The translations under genes and the position numbers were made by a program. The notes beneath the pieces are model-generated. The model searched no databases, was not told the DNA's origin, and worked only from the letters and a program-made list of their open reading frames with translations. Of a stretch of 64,000 nt of DNA, positions 16,776-28,924 are shown one piece after another; positions within the stretch are counted from its first letter, which is position 1, and each line of letters begins with the position of its first letter. The stretch is from Melaminivora suipulveris (GTDB taxonomy: Bacteria > Pseudomonadota > Gammaproteobacteria > Burkholderiales > Burkholderiaceae_C): contig NZ_CP027667.1 of the NCBI RefSeq assembly GCF_003008575.1, positions 1,058,501 through 1,122,500 on the forward strand. The letters run 5' to 3'.

Positions 16776-18313
16776 GCGCTTTGCTCCTGTTCGGTGGTGT
16801 CTGCGGCCCAGGCGCGCAGTTCGGTCTTGAGCACCTTGCCATAGCTGTTCTTGGGCAGCCGCTCGGCCCAGCGGTAGCGCTTGGGCCGCTTGAAGCGGGC
16901 GATGTGCTGCAGGCACAGGGCGTCCAGCTCCGCATCCGGCACCGGCGCGCCGCGCGCCACGACGAAGGCCAGCACGGCCTCGCCCCACTCGGCGTCGGGC
17001 ACGCCGATGACCGCCGCCTCGGCCACCTGCGGGTGCAGCAGCAGCACCTCCTCGACCTCGCGCGGGTAGATGTTGGAGCCGCCGGAGATGATCACGTCCT
17101 TGCTGCGGTCGCGCAGGGTCAGAAAGCCGTCCTCATCCAGGCTGCCCAGGTCGCCCGTGTGCAGCCAGCCGCCGCGCAGCGTGCGCCGCGTGGCGTCCTC
17201 GTCGCCCCAGTAGCCCGCCATGACCGGCTCGCCGCGCACCAGCACCTCGCCCATCTCGCCGGGCGGCAGCTCGGCACCATCGTCGCCCGCCACGCGCACC
17301 TGCACGCAGGCGTGCGGCACGCCCACCGAGGCGATGCGCTCGGCCCAGCGCGGGTGCAGGGTGTCCGCCAGGTGCTCGCGCGCCAGCGCGGTGATGGTCA
17401 TGGGGCATTCGCCCTGGCCGTAGATCTGCACGAATTTATGGCCCATCACCGACAGCGCGCGGCGCAGGTCCTGCACGTACATCGGCCCGCCGCCATAGAC
17501 GATGGTCTTGAAGCCCTCGGCGCTGGCGCCGCTGGCCTCGATGTGCGCCACCAGGCGCTGCACCATGGTCGGCGCGGCGAACAGCGACAGCCGGCCGACG
17601 CTGGCCGCCAGCCGCGCCAGCTCGGCCGGCTCGAAGCCGCCGGATTCAGGAATCACGTGGCGCGCGCCGCGCAGCATGTGGGCGTAGTGGTACAGGCCCG
17701 CGCCGTGCGACATCGGCGCGGCGTAGACCATGGCATCGTGCGCATCGACCTCGTCCACGTCGGTGAAATAGGCCATGGTGGCGGCCAGCAGGTTGCGATG
17801 CGTCAGCATGACGCCCTTGGGCCGGCCGGTGGTGCCCGAGGTGTAGAACAGCCAGGCCAGATCGTCCGGCGCGCGCTCGGCCATCGCCAGTGCGGCGCCG
17901 CCAGCGGCGCGCTCCCAGCCGGCGCCGCCGAGCTGCAGCACCTGTGCCTGGCTGCCCGCGGCTGCGGCCTGCGCGGCTGGCAGCAGCGCAGGCGAGGCGC
18001 AGACCACGCACGCGCCGCTGTGCGCCAGCACATAGGCCAGCTCGCGCTCGTGCAGCTTGTAGTTCACCGGCACGACCACGGCGCCGGCCCACTGGATGGC
18101 GGCGAGCGCCTCCAGGTACTCGGGACAGTTGGCGGCGTACAGCGCCACGCGTTCGCCGGGCTGCACGCCGCAGTGCGCGCGCAGGTGACCCGCCAGCGCC
18201 GCCACGCGCTCGCCGAGCTGGCGATAGTCGTGCAGCACGCGGCTGCCGAGCAGCACCGCCGGCCGCGTGACGTGGACCTGGGCGCTGCGCGCCAGCAGTT
18301 GGGAAATGTTCAT
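16772..18313 (-). CDS. Acyl-CoA synthetase (AMP-dependent ligase)
   Basis: This 513-aa ANL-superfamily enzyme activates a carboxylic acid to its CoA thioester through an acyl-adenylate. The signature LFYTSGTTGRPKGVMLTHRN lies near residue 160. The adenylate-contacting YGQGECPMT and the hinge region with LRDRSKDVIISGGSNIYPRE are present, as is the C-terminal lysine in RLPKNSYGKVLK. Substrate specificity (fatty or aromatic acid) cannot be told. The ATG at 18313 is preferred; a GTG at 18361 would add 16 residues unlike the family. Confidence 0.88.
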   Translation of the reverse strand: MNISQLLARSAQVHVTRPAVLLGSRVLHDYRQLGERVAALAGHLRAHCGVQPGERVALYAANCPEYLEALAAIQWAGAVVVPVNYKLHERELAYVLAHSGACVVCASPALLPAAQAAAAGSQAQVLQLGGAGWERAAGGAALAMAERAPDDLAWLFYTSGTTGRPKGVMLTHRNLLAATMAYFTDVDEVDAHDAMVYAAPMSHGAGLYHYAHMLRGARHVIPESGGFEPAELARLAASVGRLSLFAAPTMVQRLVAHIEASGASAEGFKTIVYGGGPMYVQDLRRALSVMGHKFVQIYGQGECPMTITALAREHLADTLHPRWAERIASVGVPHACVQVRVAGDDGAELPPGEMGEVLVRGEPVMAGYWGDEDATRRTLRGGWLHTGDLGSLDEDGFLTLRDRSKDVIISGGSNIYPREVEEVLLLHPQVAEAAVIGVPDAEWGEAVLAFVVARGAPVPDAELDALCLQHIARFKRPKRYRWAERLPKNSYGKVLKTELRAWAADTTEQEQSA

Positions 18314-18373
18314 GGAGGTTCCGAAGGGGTCGGATGAAGGTTCGACTATAGGCAGTGGCACAGCGGCGCGCGA

Positions 18374-18433
18374 TCAGCTATCAAAAATATAGCTGCATGC
18401 GGTTGATCCACGCTGACTGAGGCCGATTTTTAT
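18374..18433 (+). repeat. ~60-bp intergenic element, copy 5
   Basis: AGCTATCAAAAATATAGCT is followed by GCGGTTGATCCACGCTGACTGA, GGCCG and a T-run. This copy lies between two divergent genes, upstream of both, unlike the others. Confidence 0.8.
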
Positions 18434-18550
18434 CCCATACCCGCGCCGGCCGCACGGGCCCGCGTCCTACAACCCCGCCCGAAAGCACCCGCCCACAATG
18501 CCGGCGCCGCTGCCACTGCGGCTTGCTGTTTTTCCAGGGAGGACCTCACC

Positions 18551-18922
18551 TTGCGCATCCTGTACGTCGAAGATAACGCCGAACTGCGCGACACCATCGC
18601 CATGCTGATGGAAGCCCCGTCGCGCACCATCGTCGCCTGCGCCAACGCCGAGCAGGCGCTCGATCATGAGGCCCGGCAGGGCCCTTTCGATCTGGTCGTC
18701 ACCGATGTCAGCCTGCCCGGCATGAGCGGCACCGAACTGTCGCGCACGCTGCTGGCGCGCGACGCGCAGCGCCGCATCGTGCTGTGCTCGGGCTACGCCC
18801 TGCAGGGCGAGGAGGCGCAAGGCCCGCGGGTGCAGGTGCTGCACAAACCGTTCGACATCGAGGCCCTGGAGGACCTGCTGGACGCCGTCCAGGCCGAGGT
18901 GCAGGGCCTGGACGTGGCCTGA
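18551..18922 (+). CDS. Single-domain response regulator
   Basis: This 123-aa protein is a bare receiver domain. It has the acidic pair in LYVEDNAEL, the phospho-acceptor aspartate in VVTDVSLPG, and the conserved lysine in LHKPFD. There is no output domain, so it probably relays phosphate or acts by protein contact, like CheY. The TTG start at 18551 is supported by a strong GGAGGA seven bases upstream; no ATG fits. It converges on the receiver-kinase gene and probably belongs to the same signalling cluster. Confidence 0.88.
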   Translation: MRILYVEDNAELRDTIAMLMEAPSRTIVACANAEQALDHEARQGPFDLVVTDVSLPGMSGTELSRTLLARDAQRRIVLCSGYALQGEEAQGPRVQVLHKPFDIEALEDLLDAVQAEVQGLDVA

Positions 18923-18933
18923 CGCACGGCGCC

Positions 18934-20106
18934 TCAGATGTCCGGCGCCGCCTGCGGCGCCGGCGAGCGCGGCAGGCGCACGGTGAAGCAGGTACGCCCG
19001 CCTTCGGAGACCGCCTCGATCTTTCCGCCATGGGCCTGCACGATCTGGTGCACGATGAACAGGCCCAGCCCCAGCCCCTTGTGCTCGCTGTCGCCCTCGC
19101 GGCCGCGAAAGGGCTCGAACAGGCGCGGCAGCAGCGCCGGGGCGATCTCCCCGCCGTTGGCCACGCGCAGCACCACGCTGGTCGGCACGCTGCCGTCGAG
19201 TTCCAGCTCCACGGCCTGTCCCGGCGTGCCGTGGTGCATGGCGTTGGAGAGCAAATTGGCCAGCATCTGGCCCAGGCGCGCCTCATCCCAGGAGCCCCGC
19301 AGATCGCCGCCGCTGCGCAGGACCAGTTCGCGCTGCGGATGCCCGGCGCGCACCTCCTGCACCACGCGCTCGGCCTGCTGGGCCAGGTCGATGGGCGCGG
19401 CCAGCATGACCAGGCCGCCGTTCTGGCGCGCGCGCGTGACGTCCAGCAGGTCCTCGATCATGGACTGCATGCGTTTGCCGGCCTGCTGCGCCTTGGCCGC
19501 CAGCGCCTGCACCTTCTGCGGGTCCATGGGCCGCTGCAGCGCGCCGGCCGTGGCCAGGATGGCCGACAGGGGCGTGCGCAGGTCGTGCCCCAGCACGGCC
19601 ATGAACATCTCGTTGAGGTACAGCTCCTCGGTGCGCTGGCGCAGCTGGTAGGCCAGGGCGCGCTTTTGCCGCTGCAGGTCGAAGAACACGCGCGCCTTGG
19701 TCAGCAGCATGTGCGGATCGATGGGCTTGTACAGAAAGTCCACCGCGCCGCTTTCATAGCCGCGGAACTGCCGGCGCTGGTCGTGCGCGCCGGCGGTCAT
19801 GAAGATCAGCGGAATGTGGCGCGTGCGCTCGGAGCCGCGGATCAGCTCGGCCAGCTCAAAGCCGTTCATCTCGGGCATTTGCACGTCCAACAGCGCCAGC
19901 GCCACGTCGGCGTGCGTCAGCAGCAGCTCCAGCGCCGCCGGACCGGAGCTGGCCTTGAGGATCTCCACGTCCTCGCCGTGCAGCAGCGCCTCCAGCGCCA
20001 CCAGGTTTTCCGGCACGTCGTCGACCAGCAGGCATTTGACGCGTGTGCCGGCGCCTGTGGCGGCGTCGGCGCCGCGTGGCTGCGGGGCAGAAGCGGCAAA
20101 GATCAC
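18934..20106 (-). CDS. Receiver-histidine kinase fusion
   Basis: This 390-aa protein has an N-terminal receiver (LLVDDVPENLVAL, phospho-Asp in LALLDVQMPEMNG, Lys in FLYKPID). A HisKA domain follows, with H-box LGHDLRTPL near residue 172, then a HATPase (NLLSNAMHHG, GLGLGLFIVHQI). It has no membrane segment. The GTG start at 20106 overlaps the cheB stop by four bases and has GGAGGAG upstream, so it is coupled to cheB. It is the last gene of the hybrid kinase-cheR-cheB operon. Confidence 0.9.
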   Translation of the reverse strand: MIFAASAPQPRGADAATGAGTRVKCLLVDDVPENLVALEALLHGEDVEILKASSGPAALELLLTHADVALALLDVQMPEMNGFELAELIRGSERTRHIPLIFMTAGAHDQRRQFRGYESGAVDFLYKPIDPHMLLTKARVFFDLQRQKRALAYQLRQRTEELYLNEMFMAVLGHDLRTPLSAILATAGALQRPMDPQKVQALAAKAQQAGKRMQSMIEDLLDVTRARQNGGLVMLAAPIDLAQQAERVVQEVRAGHPQRELVLRSGGDLRGSWDEARLGQMLANLLSNAMHHGTPGQAVELELDGSVPTSVVLRVANGGEIAPALLPRLFEPFRGREGDSEHKGLGLGLFIVHQIVQAHGGKIEAVSEGGRTCFTVRLPRSPAPQAAPDI

Positions 20107-20687
20107 AGACTCCTCCGGGAATGCAGTTGGTTGAGCACAGGGGCCATGGCCTGGGGCTCCAGAACATGGTCGGGTGCCAGCAGGGCCAGCGCTGCCTGCG
20201 GCATGGCGGTCGCGTAGGCGCTGGCCGGCGCCTGCACGATGGTGGTGCCGCCGGCGCGCTGCACGGCCAGCAGGCCGCGCGCGCCGTCGCTGTTGGCGCC
20301 CGAGAGCAGCACGGCGGTCAACTGCGCGCCGTAGGCGTCGGCGGCGGATTCGAACAGCACATCGATGGCCGGGCGCGAAAAATGCACCGGCGGGTCGATG
20401 GACAGCGCAAGCACCGGGCCGGCATCCACCAGCAGATGGTAGTCCGGCGGCGCGAAGTAGATGGCGCCGGCGCGCAGGGGCTCCTTGTCCTGCGCCTCGA
20501 ACACCGCCAGCGCGCAGCGCGGCGCGAAGATGCTCTGCAGCAGGCTGGGCTGCTCGCGCGGCAGGTGCAGGGCCACGATCACCGACGCGGCCAGGCCGGG
20601 GTGCAGCGCCGGCAGCAGATGGTTCAGCGCCTCGATGCTGCCGGCCGAGCCGCCGATGGCGATGGCGCGCGGGGCGGTTTCGGTCAT
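20103..20687 (-). CDS. CheB-type methylesterase, catalytic domain only
   Basis: This 194-aa protein is a protein-glutamate methylesterase domain without the usual N-terminal receiver. The catalytic serine lies in IGGSAGSIEAL, the histidine in VALHLPREQ, and the aspartate in LLSGANSDGARG. In normal chemotaxis CheB demethylates receptors and its receiver gates activity. Here control must come from elsewhere, perhaps from the overlapping receiver-kinase. ATGA overlap with cheR couples translation. Confidence 0.88.
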   Translation of the reverse strand: MTETAPRAIAIGGSAGSIEALNHLLPALHPGLAASVIVALHLPREQPSLLQSIFAPRCALAVFEAQDKEPLRAGAIYFAPPDYHLLVDAGPVLALSIDPPVHFSRPAIDVLFESAADAYGAQLTAVLLSGANSDGARGLLAVQRAGGTTIVQAPASAYATAMPQAALALLAPDHVLEPQAMAPVLNQLHSRRSL

Positions 20688-21517
20688 GCCTGGGCCTTTT
20701 TTTGGTAAATGCGCTCGCCGGGCAGGAACTCGTCGAACTGCGCGGCATGGGCGGAAAAGCGCAGCGATTCCTTGCTTCCCAGGCCGAGAAAGCCGCGCCG
20801 GCACAGCGATTCTTGGAACAGGCCCACGGCGCGGTCCTGCAGGGGCCGCTCGAAGTAGATCAGCACGTTGCGGCAGGAGATCAGCTGCATCTCGGCGAAC
20901 ACGCTGTCGGTGGCCAGGCTGTGGTCGGAGAACACCACGTGGCGGCGCAGGCTCTTGTCGAACACCACGCGGCCGTAGGCGGCGCTGTAGTGCTCGGACA
21001 GCGAGCCGGCGCCGCCGGCGCGCGTGTAGTTGTCGGTGAAACCGGGCACGCGCTCGATGTCGTAGACGCCGGCCTCGGCCTTTTGCAGGGCGCTGGCGTT
21101 GATGTCGGTGGCGTAGATCAGCGAGCGCTCCAGCAGGCCCTCTTCGCGCAGCAGGATGGCCATGGACCAGACCTCCTCGCCGCCGCTGCAGCCGGCGATC
21201 CAGATCTTCAGCGACGGGTAGGTGCGCAAGATCGGCACCACCTTCTCGCGCAGCGCAAGGAAATACTCCGGGTCGCGGAACATGTCGCTGACCTGCACGG
21301 TGAGGTATTGCAGCAGCGCCGGAAAGACCGCCGCGTCGTGCAGCACCAGGTGCTGCAGTTGCGACAGCGTCTCGCAGTTGAAGCGCGCCAGAGCCGTCTG
21401 CAGCCGCCGGCGCAGCGACGCCTGGGCGTAGCCGCGAAAATCGTAGTGGTAGCGGCGGTAGATGGCCTCGACCAGCAATTGCTGCTCGATCTCGAAGGTT
21501 CTGCGGGTATGCGGCAC
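20684..21517 (-). CDS. CheR-type methyltransferase
   Basis: This 277-aa SAM-dependent methyltransferase of the CheR family has the N-terminal helical domain (residues 1-75) and the SAM-binding motif WIAGCSGGEEVWS, where canonical CheR has AGCSTGEE. The LISCRNVLIYF motif is also present. It would methylate glutamates on a receptor or a receptor-like partner. The GTG start at 21517 is the only reasonable one, with a weak ribosome-binding site. It sits 19 bp after the large hybrid kinase and overlaps cheB. No chemoreceptor, CheA or CheW gene is nearby, so the target is unknown. Confidence 0.88.
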   Translation of the reverse strand: MPHTRRTFEIEQQLLVEAIYRRYHYDFRGYAQASLRRRLQTALARFNCETLSQLQHLVLHDAAVFPALLQYLTVQVSDMFRDPEYFLALREKVVPILRTYPSLKIWIAGCSGGEEVWSMAILLREEGLLERSLIYATDINASALQKAEAGVYDIERVPGFTDNYTRAGGAGSLSEHYSAAYGRVVFDKSLRRHVVFSDHSLATDSVFAEMQLISCRNVLIYFERPLQDRAVGLFQESLCRRGFLGLGSKESLRFSAHAAQFDEFLPGERIYQKKAQA

Positions 21518-21536
21518 GTTGCGGATTCTGCGCCAG

Positions 21537-24998
<3,462 letters not shown>

Positions 24999-25093
24999 TT
25001 GTGACTTGCGGTAAGGAATGCCGCGCGATGATAGAGGCGCCCGCCTGACGCCCCTGTAGGGCAAGGCGCCGTAGGGGGCTGGCTGGCCGGCGT

Positions 25094-25288
25094 TCAGTGA
25101 TGCGCTGGTGGTTCGATGACTGGAGGCTCCACCGGCTGGGCCGGCGGGTCTTCAATCGGCACGGTGTCCGGCCACGGGGCCGGCGGCACCGGCAGGGGAG
25201 GAGGCTGGGGCGAAGGAGTCGGCTGGGGGGTGGGCACTGGCATGGTGTGATCGGCTGATGAGGGAGGTCGGGCAGGCAGCACCCTCAT
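25094..25288 (-). CDS. Small proline-rich protein, 64 aa
   Basis: I do not recognise this one. About a third of the residues are proline, arranged as TPQPTPSPQPPPLPVPPAP and EDPPAQPVEPPVIEPPA. There is no signal peptide. The ATG at 25288 overlaps the stop of the upstream small gene (ATGA) and has CGGAG just before it, which is the main reason to accept it as real. Codon composition alone would not exclude a chance ORF. Confidence 0.5.
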   Translation of the reverse strand: MRVLPARPPSSADHTMPVPTPQPTPSPQPPPLPVPPAPWPDTVPIEDPPAQPVEPPVIEPPAHH

Positions 25289-25560
25289 GGCGCTCCGCGG
25301 TTGGCCGGCGCGTCGGAGGAGGGGCCGCGCAGCGGCGGCGGCTGCGGCTCGTCCGCGCGGTTGACGTAGGTGGCCGGGTCGCCGCTGGCGCCGAAGCGGC
25401 GCGCGTTATCTCCCGTGCCAGGGTTGGCCCGGTCCACATCCTGAGGGCGCGGATCGCTGCGCAGGCCGTACTGGTTGAAGTGCCCGCGGTCGCGCTCGCG
25501 GTCGCGCTCGGCCGAGGCCAGTTGGCGCTCGACGGATTCGGGGATTGGGGGCTGGGTCAT
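25285..25560 (-). CDS. Small hydrophilic hypothetical protein, 91 aa
   Basis: No known family is recognised. It is highly charged, with an Arg/Asp/Glu-rich stretch (SAERDRERDRGHFNQYGL) followed by Pro/Asn-rich, probably disordered sequence. The ATG at 25560 has AGGAG seven bases upstream. It overlaps the next small gene and lies about 100 bp after the methyltransferase gene on the same strand, so it may be the tail of the glycosyltransferase operon. Confidence 0.6.
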   Translation of the reverse strand: MTQPPIPESVERQLASAERDRERDRGHFNQYGLRSDPRPQDVDRANPGTGDNARRFGASGDPATYVNRADEPQPPPLRGPSSDAPANRGAP

Positions 25561-25661
25561 GGCATTGCTCCTGTCGGGCCAGCTTGGCACGGCGGCACGC
25601 TGGCGGCCAGTCGCGCTGGCGCCCAAGGCGGTGTCGGACAACCGGCCGCGCGGCGCGCGCG

Positions 25662-26270
25662 TCAAAGCCGGCCTTCCTGCGCGGCCAGGCTGGCGCCGCT
25701 GCCGCGCGTCCATGCGTCCAGCACGAAGTCGGCGTCGTGCACGGCGCAGGCGTGCGTCCAGGGCAGCGCGGCGCGCAGGCGCTCGTGCACCTGCGTGCCG
25801 CCCAGCGTGCAGCCCTCGATGGGGTGGCGCCAGTGGCAGGCCAGCAGCGTCAGCGGCCCGGCGGGCAGGGCCAGAACACGGTCGATGAGGACATCCAGGG
25901 CGGCCGGCGCAAGGTAGTACAGCACCTCGCTGAACACCAGCAGATCGAAGCATCCGGCAGGCCACTGCTCGGGCAGCACGGTCTGGGCGAAGCGCACGTG
26001 GGGCTGACCGCGCAGGCGCTGGCGCGCGGCGTCCAGCGCCTGCAAGGAGCAGTCGCCCGCCAGCAGCCGGTCGCAGCGCGCGGCCAGCTCCAGCGTCAGC
26101 AGGCCCTGCGCGCAGCCGGGCTCGAACGCAAAGCGGTAGCGCGGCTGCGGCAGGCTGGCCAGCACCAGGGCGCGCTTGCGCTGCTCGTACCAGCTTCCCT
26201 CCAGCGCCCAGGGGTCGGCGCTGTCGCGGTACAGCGCATCGAAGCGTTCGGCGTTCCAGTCATGCGGCAT
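25662..26270 (-). CDS. NodS-like SAM-dependent methyltransferase
   Basis: This 202-aa class I methyltransferase resembles the NodS group of N-methyltransferases. The N-terminal segment RFDALYRDSADPWALEGSWY is characteristic. The SAM site is FAFEPGCAQGLLTLELA, followed by the acidic residue in LLAGDCS, and the DLLVFSEVLYYL motif follows. NodS methylates a deacetylated amino sugar. The adjacent PIG-L deacetylase makes a similar deacetylate-then-methylate sequence plausible here (inference). The ATG at 26270 is chosen; a GTG at 26303 would overlap the deacetylase gene. Confidence 0.82.
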   Translation of the reverse strand: MPHDWNAERFDALYRDSADPWALEGSWYEQRKRALVLASLPQPRYRFAFEPGCAQGLLTLELAARCDRLLAGDCSLQALDAARQRLRGQPHVRFAQTVLPEQWPAGCFDLLVFSEVLYYLAPAALDVLIDRVLALPAGPLTLLACHWRHPIEGCTLGGTQVHERLRAALPWTHACAVHDADFVLDAWTRGSGASLAAQEGRL

Positions 26271-26283
26271 GGCGCCCGGCCCG

Positions 26284-27036
26284 TCAGACAAAGAAGTACT
26301 CACAGGGCCAGGCGGCACGCTCGATGATGGCGGCGTCCAGCACCGGCGGCGTCTGGGGCGAGCGCGGCAGCCACTGCGAGCGGTGTTCCTGCAACGCCAC
26401 CCGCTTGGCCTCCCAGGCCGGCGCCTCGGCCGGCAGGCAGCGCAGTGCCGACCAGTCGATGTCCGGCTGCTGCGGCACGGCCCAGTGCCACATCCAGACC
26501 GGCGCCTGCAGCAGCGGCAAACCCAGCCGGCGCGACACGTCCAGCGCCACCCGGCCGCAGCATTCGTGGTCGGGGTGTCCGTCCAGGCGCCAGGTGGTGA
26601 CCAGCGCATCCGCAGGCCGCAGCAGCGCCATCAGCGCCGCGTGCAGGCGCGCGCCAGCCTCGGCCACGGCGCCATCGGGCAGATGCAGTCGGGTGACGGG
26701 CACATGCGCCAGACCCAGGCGCGCCAGCCCCGCCTGGCGCTCGCTGTCGCGCAGCGCGGCCAGCCAGGGGGTGGGCTGGCCGGCCTCGGCGTGGCTGGCC
26801 TCGCCATCGGTCACGCCCACGATGTGCAGCGCGCCGCCGTGCGCGGCGTGCTGCTGCATCAGCAGCGCGCAGGCCAATACCTCGTCGTCGGGATGCGGCG
26901 CGACGACCACCAGGCGCCGGCGCGGATCGACCAGCGGCTGCGGACTGGGCGGAACGTGGCGCTCCAGCCATTGCCGCCACTGCGGGGCCGGCACGCGCGG
27001 CGCGGCAATGTGCCGCGATGCGGGAATGGGTGTCAT
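26284..27036 (-). CDS. PIG-L family deacetylase
   Basis: This 250-aa zinc-dependent N-deacetylase of the PIG-L/LmbE family has metal ligands in the hallmark APHPDDEV (near residue 50) and in the downstream DGHPDHE. Family members remove N-acetyl groups from GlcNAc conjugates or small thiol-glycosides. No signal peptide is seen, so it acts in the cytoplasm. ATGA overlap with the upstream acyl-CoA-dehydrogenase-like gene. The GTG at 27045 is a possible alternative start. Confidence 0.88.
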   Translation of the reverse strand: MTPIPASRHIAAPRVPAPQWRQWLERHVPPSPQPLVDPRRRLVVVAPHPDDEVLACALLMQQHAAHGGALHIVGVTDGEASHAEAGQPTPWLAALRDSERQAGLARLGLAHVPVTRLHLPDGAVAEAGARLHAALMALLRPADALVTTWRLDGHPDHECCGRVALDVSRRLGLPLLQAPVWMWHWAVPQQPDIDWSALRCLPAEAPAWEAKRVALQEHRSQWLPRSPQTPPVLDAAIIERAAWPCEYFFV

Positions 27037-28091
27037 GGCATCCACCCCGGCTCGGGCATGGCGCGGAGCAGCTCACCCAGCGCGGCGTCGTCGGCCGCGC
27101 CGTGGCTTTGGCGGATGAAGACCGGCAGGTCGGCGGCGCGCCGGGCAAAGCCGGCATCCAGGCACAGCGGCGCGGCACCCAGCGCCCGGCTGACCTGGTC
27201 GAGCACCTGCCGGGCGCTGCCCTCCACCGCCTGGCGCACGCGCAGCGCCAGCAGCCGGGCGTCGGCCGCCGGGTGCGCATCCAGCCATGCGGCACTCTCG
27301 CGCAGCAGCGCCGCCGTGGCCGCCAGGGCCACGTCGACCTGGCCCAGCGCGGCCAGCCGCAGCGGAGCCTGCGGGTGGCGGGGCGCAGCGGCTGCCGCAC
27401 GGCGCAGGGCCTGGGCCAGCGCCACCGCCGCGCCATGCCAGCACGCGGCCACGCCGGCGCCGCCCTGCCAGAAGCCAGGCCGCTGCAGATAGGCGCCAGG
27501 AGCGCCGACCAAGGTCACCGGCACGTTGCTGAAGCTCACGCTGGCGCTGGCGCTGGCGGCCATGCCGACGGCCTGCCAGGAGCTGGCGTCAATGCTCACC
27601 CCCGGCTGGCGCAGCGCCACGGCGACCAGCTGCGGCGCCTGCTGCCCTTCGCGCCATGCGGTCAGCAAAGCGTGGCTGACGTCGGCAGCGCCGGAGCACC
27701 AGGCCTTGGTGCCGTCGATGCGCGCGCCCGCGCCGCCGGGGGCCTCGCGCAGATGCACGCGGGCCTGGGGCGCCTCGGCGGCCCAGACGGCCCACAGCGC
27801 CGGCCCGTTCCGTGTGGCCACGTCCGCCGCGACGGCCTGCAGCTCGCGCAGGATGGCCAGCGCATCGGTGTGGCCCTCGTACAGCTTGGCCAGCGACAGA
27901 TCGCTGGCGCCCACCAGCGCCAGCGCTTGCCAGCGCGCCAGCGTCGCGCCACCGGCGGGCGGCGGCAGATCGTCCAGCCCGGCGGCGACCAGCGTGCGCA
28001 GCGTGTCGGCCGGCGTGGCGGCCCCATCGCCCGCCACCAGCGCAGCTGCCAGGCGCTCGGTGAGCGGCAACGCCGCGCGCTGGCCCATCAT
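27033..28091 (-). CDS. Acyl-CoA dehydrogenase-like protein
   Basis: This 352-aa protein has the layout of an acyl-CoA dehydrogenase: helical N-domain, central beta-domain (IDGTKAWCSGAADVSHALL), and C-terminal helical bundle. It is shorter and more divergent than housekeeping members, and I cannot place the catalytic glutamate with confidence. It may therefore be a flavin oxidase or dehydrogenase for a non-CoA substrate. ATGA overlaps exist at both ends, with the glycosyltransferase upstream and the PIG-L gene downstream, which argues that all four products serve one pathway. Confidence 0.78.
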   Translation of the reverse strand: MMGQRAALPLTERLAAALVAGDGAATPADTLRTLVAAGLDDLPPPAGGATLARWQALALVGASDLSLAKLYEGHTDALAILRELQAVAADVATRNGPALWAVWAAEAPQARVHLREAPGGAGARIDGTKAWCSGAADVSHALLTAWREGQQAPQLVAVALRQPGVSIDASSWQAVGMAASASASVSFSNVPVTLVGAPGAYLQRPGFWQGGAGVAACWHGAAVALAQALRRAAAAAPRHPQAPLRLAALGQVDVALAATAALLRESAAWLDAHPAADARLLALRVRQAVEGSARQVLDQVSRALGAAPLCLDAGFARRAADLPVFIRQSHGAADDAALGELLRAMPEPGWMP

Positions 28092-28783
28092 GGCGCCACG
28101 GCCGCAGCGGCTGGCGCCGCGCGGTGCAGTTGGCGGTGCAACTGCGCCAGATGCAGGCTGAAGCCCTCGAGCGCGCGCGCGGCCAGCCGCGCGCTGGTGC
28201 GCACGCGCGGCCGGTTGGACCAGGCAATGCGCGCACCGCTGTCTTGCAGCATCCGCACGAGTTTCACGTCCTCGTGCGCGCATACCGGCGCGAAGCCGCC
28301 CACGCGCGCATAGGCCTGTGCACAAACGCCCAGGTTGGCGCCGTGGATGTGTCGGTGGCCGGGCGTGTCGCTGTAGCCGGATTCGTACAGCGCACGCAAG
28401 GCCGGCGTGTGCGGGCTCCAGTCGGCGACCTCGACCGTGCCGCACACGCATTGCGCGGCCTCGGCCAACTGCGCGGCGATCCAGTCCGGTGCGACGGTGC
28501 TGTCGGCATCGGTGAAGCTGAGCCAGCGCGCGCCCTGCGCCAAAGCCACCCGGGCGCCCGCCGCGCGCGCCTGGCCGACGCTGCGAGCCTGCAAGCTGAG
28601 CGTCTGCACGCCGTGCGCGGCGGCGATGCTCGCCGAGCGGTCCCGGCAGTCATCCAGCGCGACGATCACGCGCACCTCCTCGCCCAGCAATCGCGGACAC
28701 GCAGCGGCGCGCGCCAGCGAGCGCAGGCACGCGCCCAGCAGCGCCTCCTCATCGTGGGCGGGAACGACCACGGCGATCACCAC
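28088..28783 (-). CDS. Family 2 glycosyltransferase
   Basis: This 231-aa GT-A fold transferase has the nucleotide-sugar strand VVVPAHDEEALL at the N-terminus, metal-binding DAD in LSFTDADSTVAPDW, and HGANLGVCAQAY as the acceptor-side motif. No membrane helix is present, so it is cytoplasmic or peripheral. It is the first gene of the four-gene operon. Two adjacent GTG codons (28783 and 28780) follow AGGAG; the second has the better spacing. Confidence 0.85.
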   Translation of the reverse strand: MVIAVVVPAHDEEALLGACLRSLARAAACPRLLGEEVRVIVALDDCRDRSASIAAAHGVQTLSLQARSVGQARAAGARVALAQGARWLSFTDADSTVAPDWIAAQLAEAAQCVCGTVEVADWSPHTPALRALYESGYSDTPGHRHIHGANLGVCAQAYARVGGFAPVCAHEDVKLVRMLQDSGARIAWSNRPRVRTSARLAARALEGFSLHLAQLHRQLHRAAPAAAAVAP

Positions 28784-28924
28784 GCGCTCCTGGTTTGCGG
28801 GCGGTGGGGCAGGCGTGGTGGCGGCATGGATGGCATGAGAAAAAACACGGCTTCATGCTAGGAAGCGCCGCTTTGCTCATCTGTAGGACAAACCAAGGCC
28901 GCCGACGCGCCCGCCGGCTTGACC

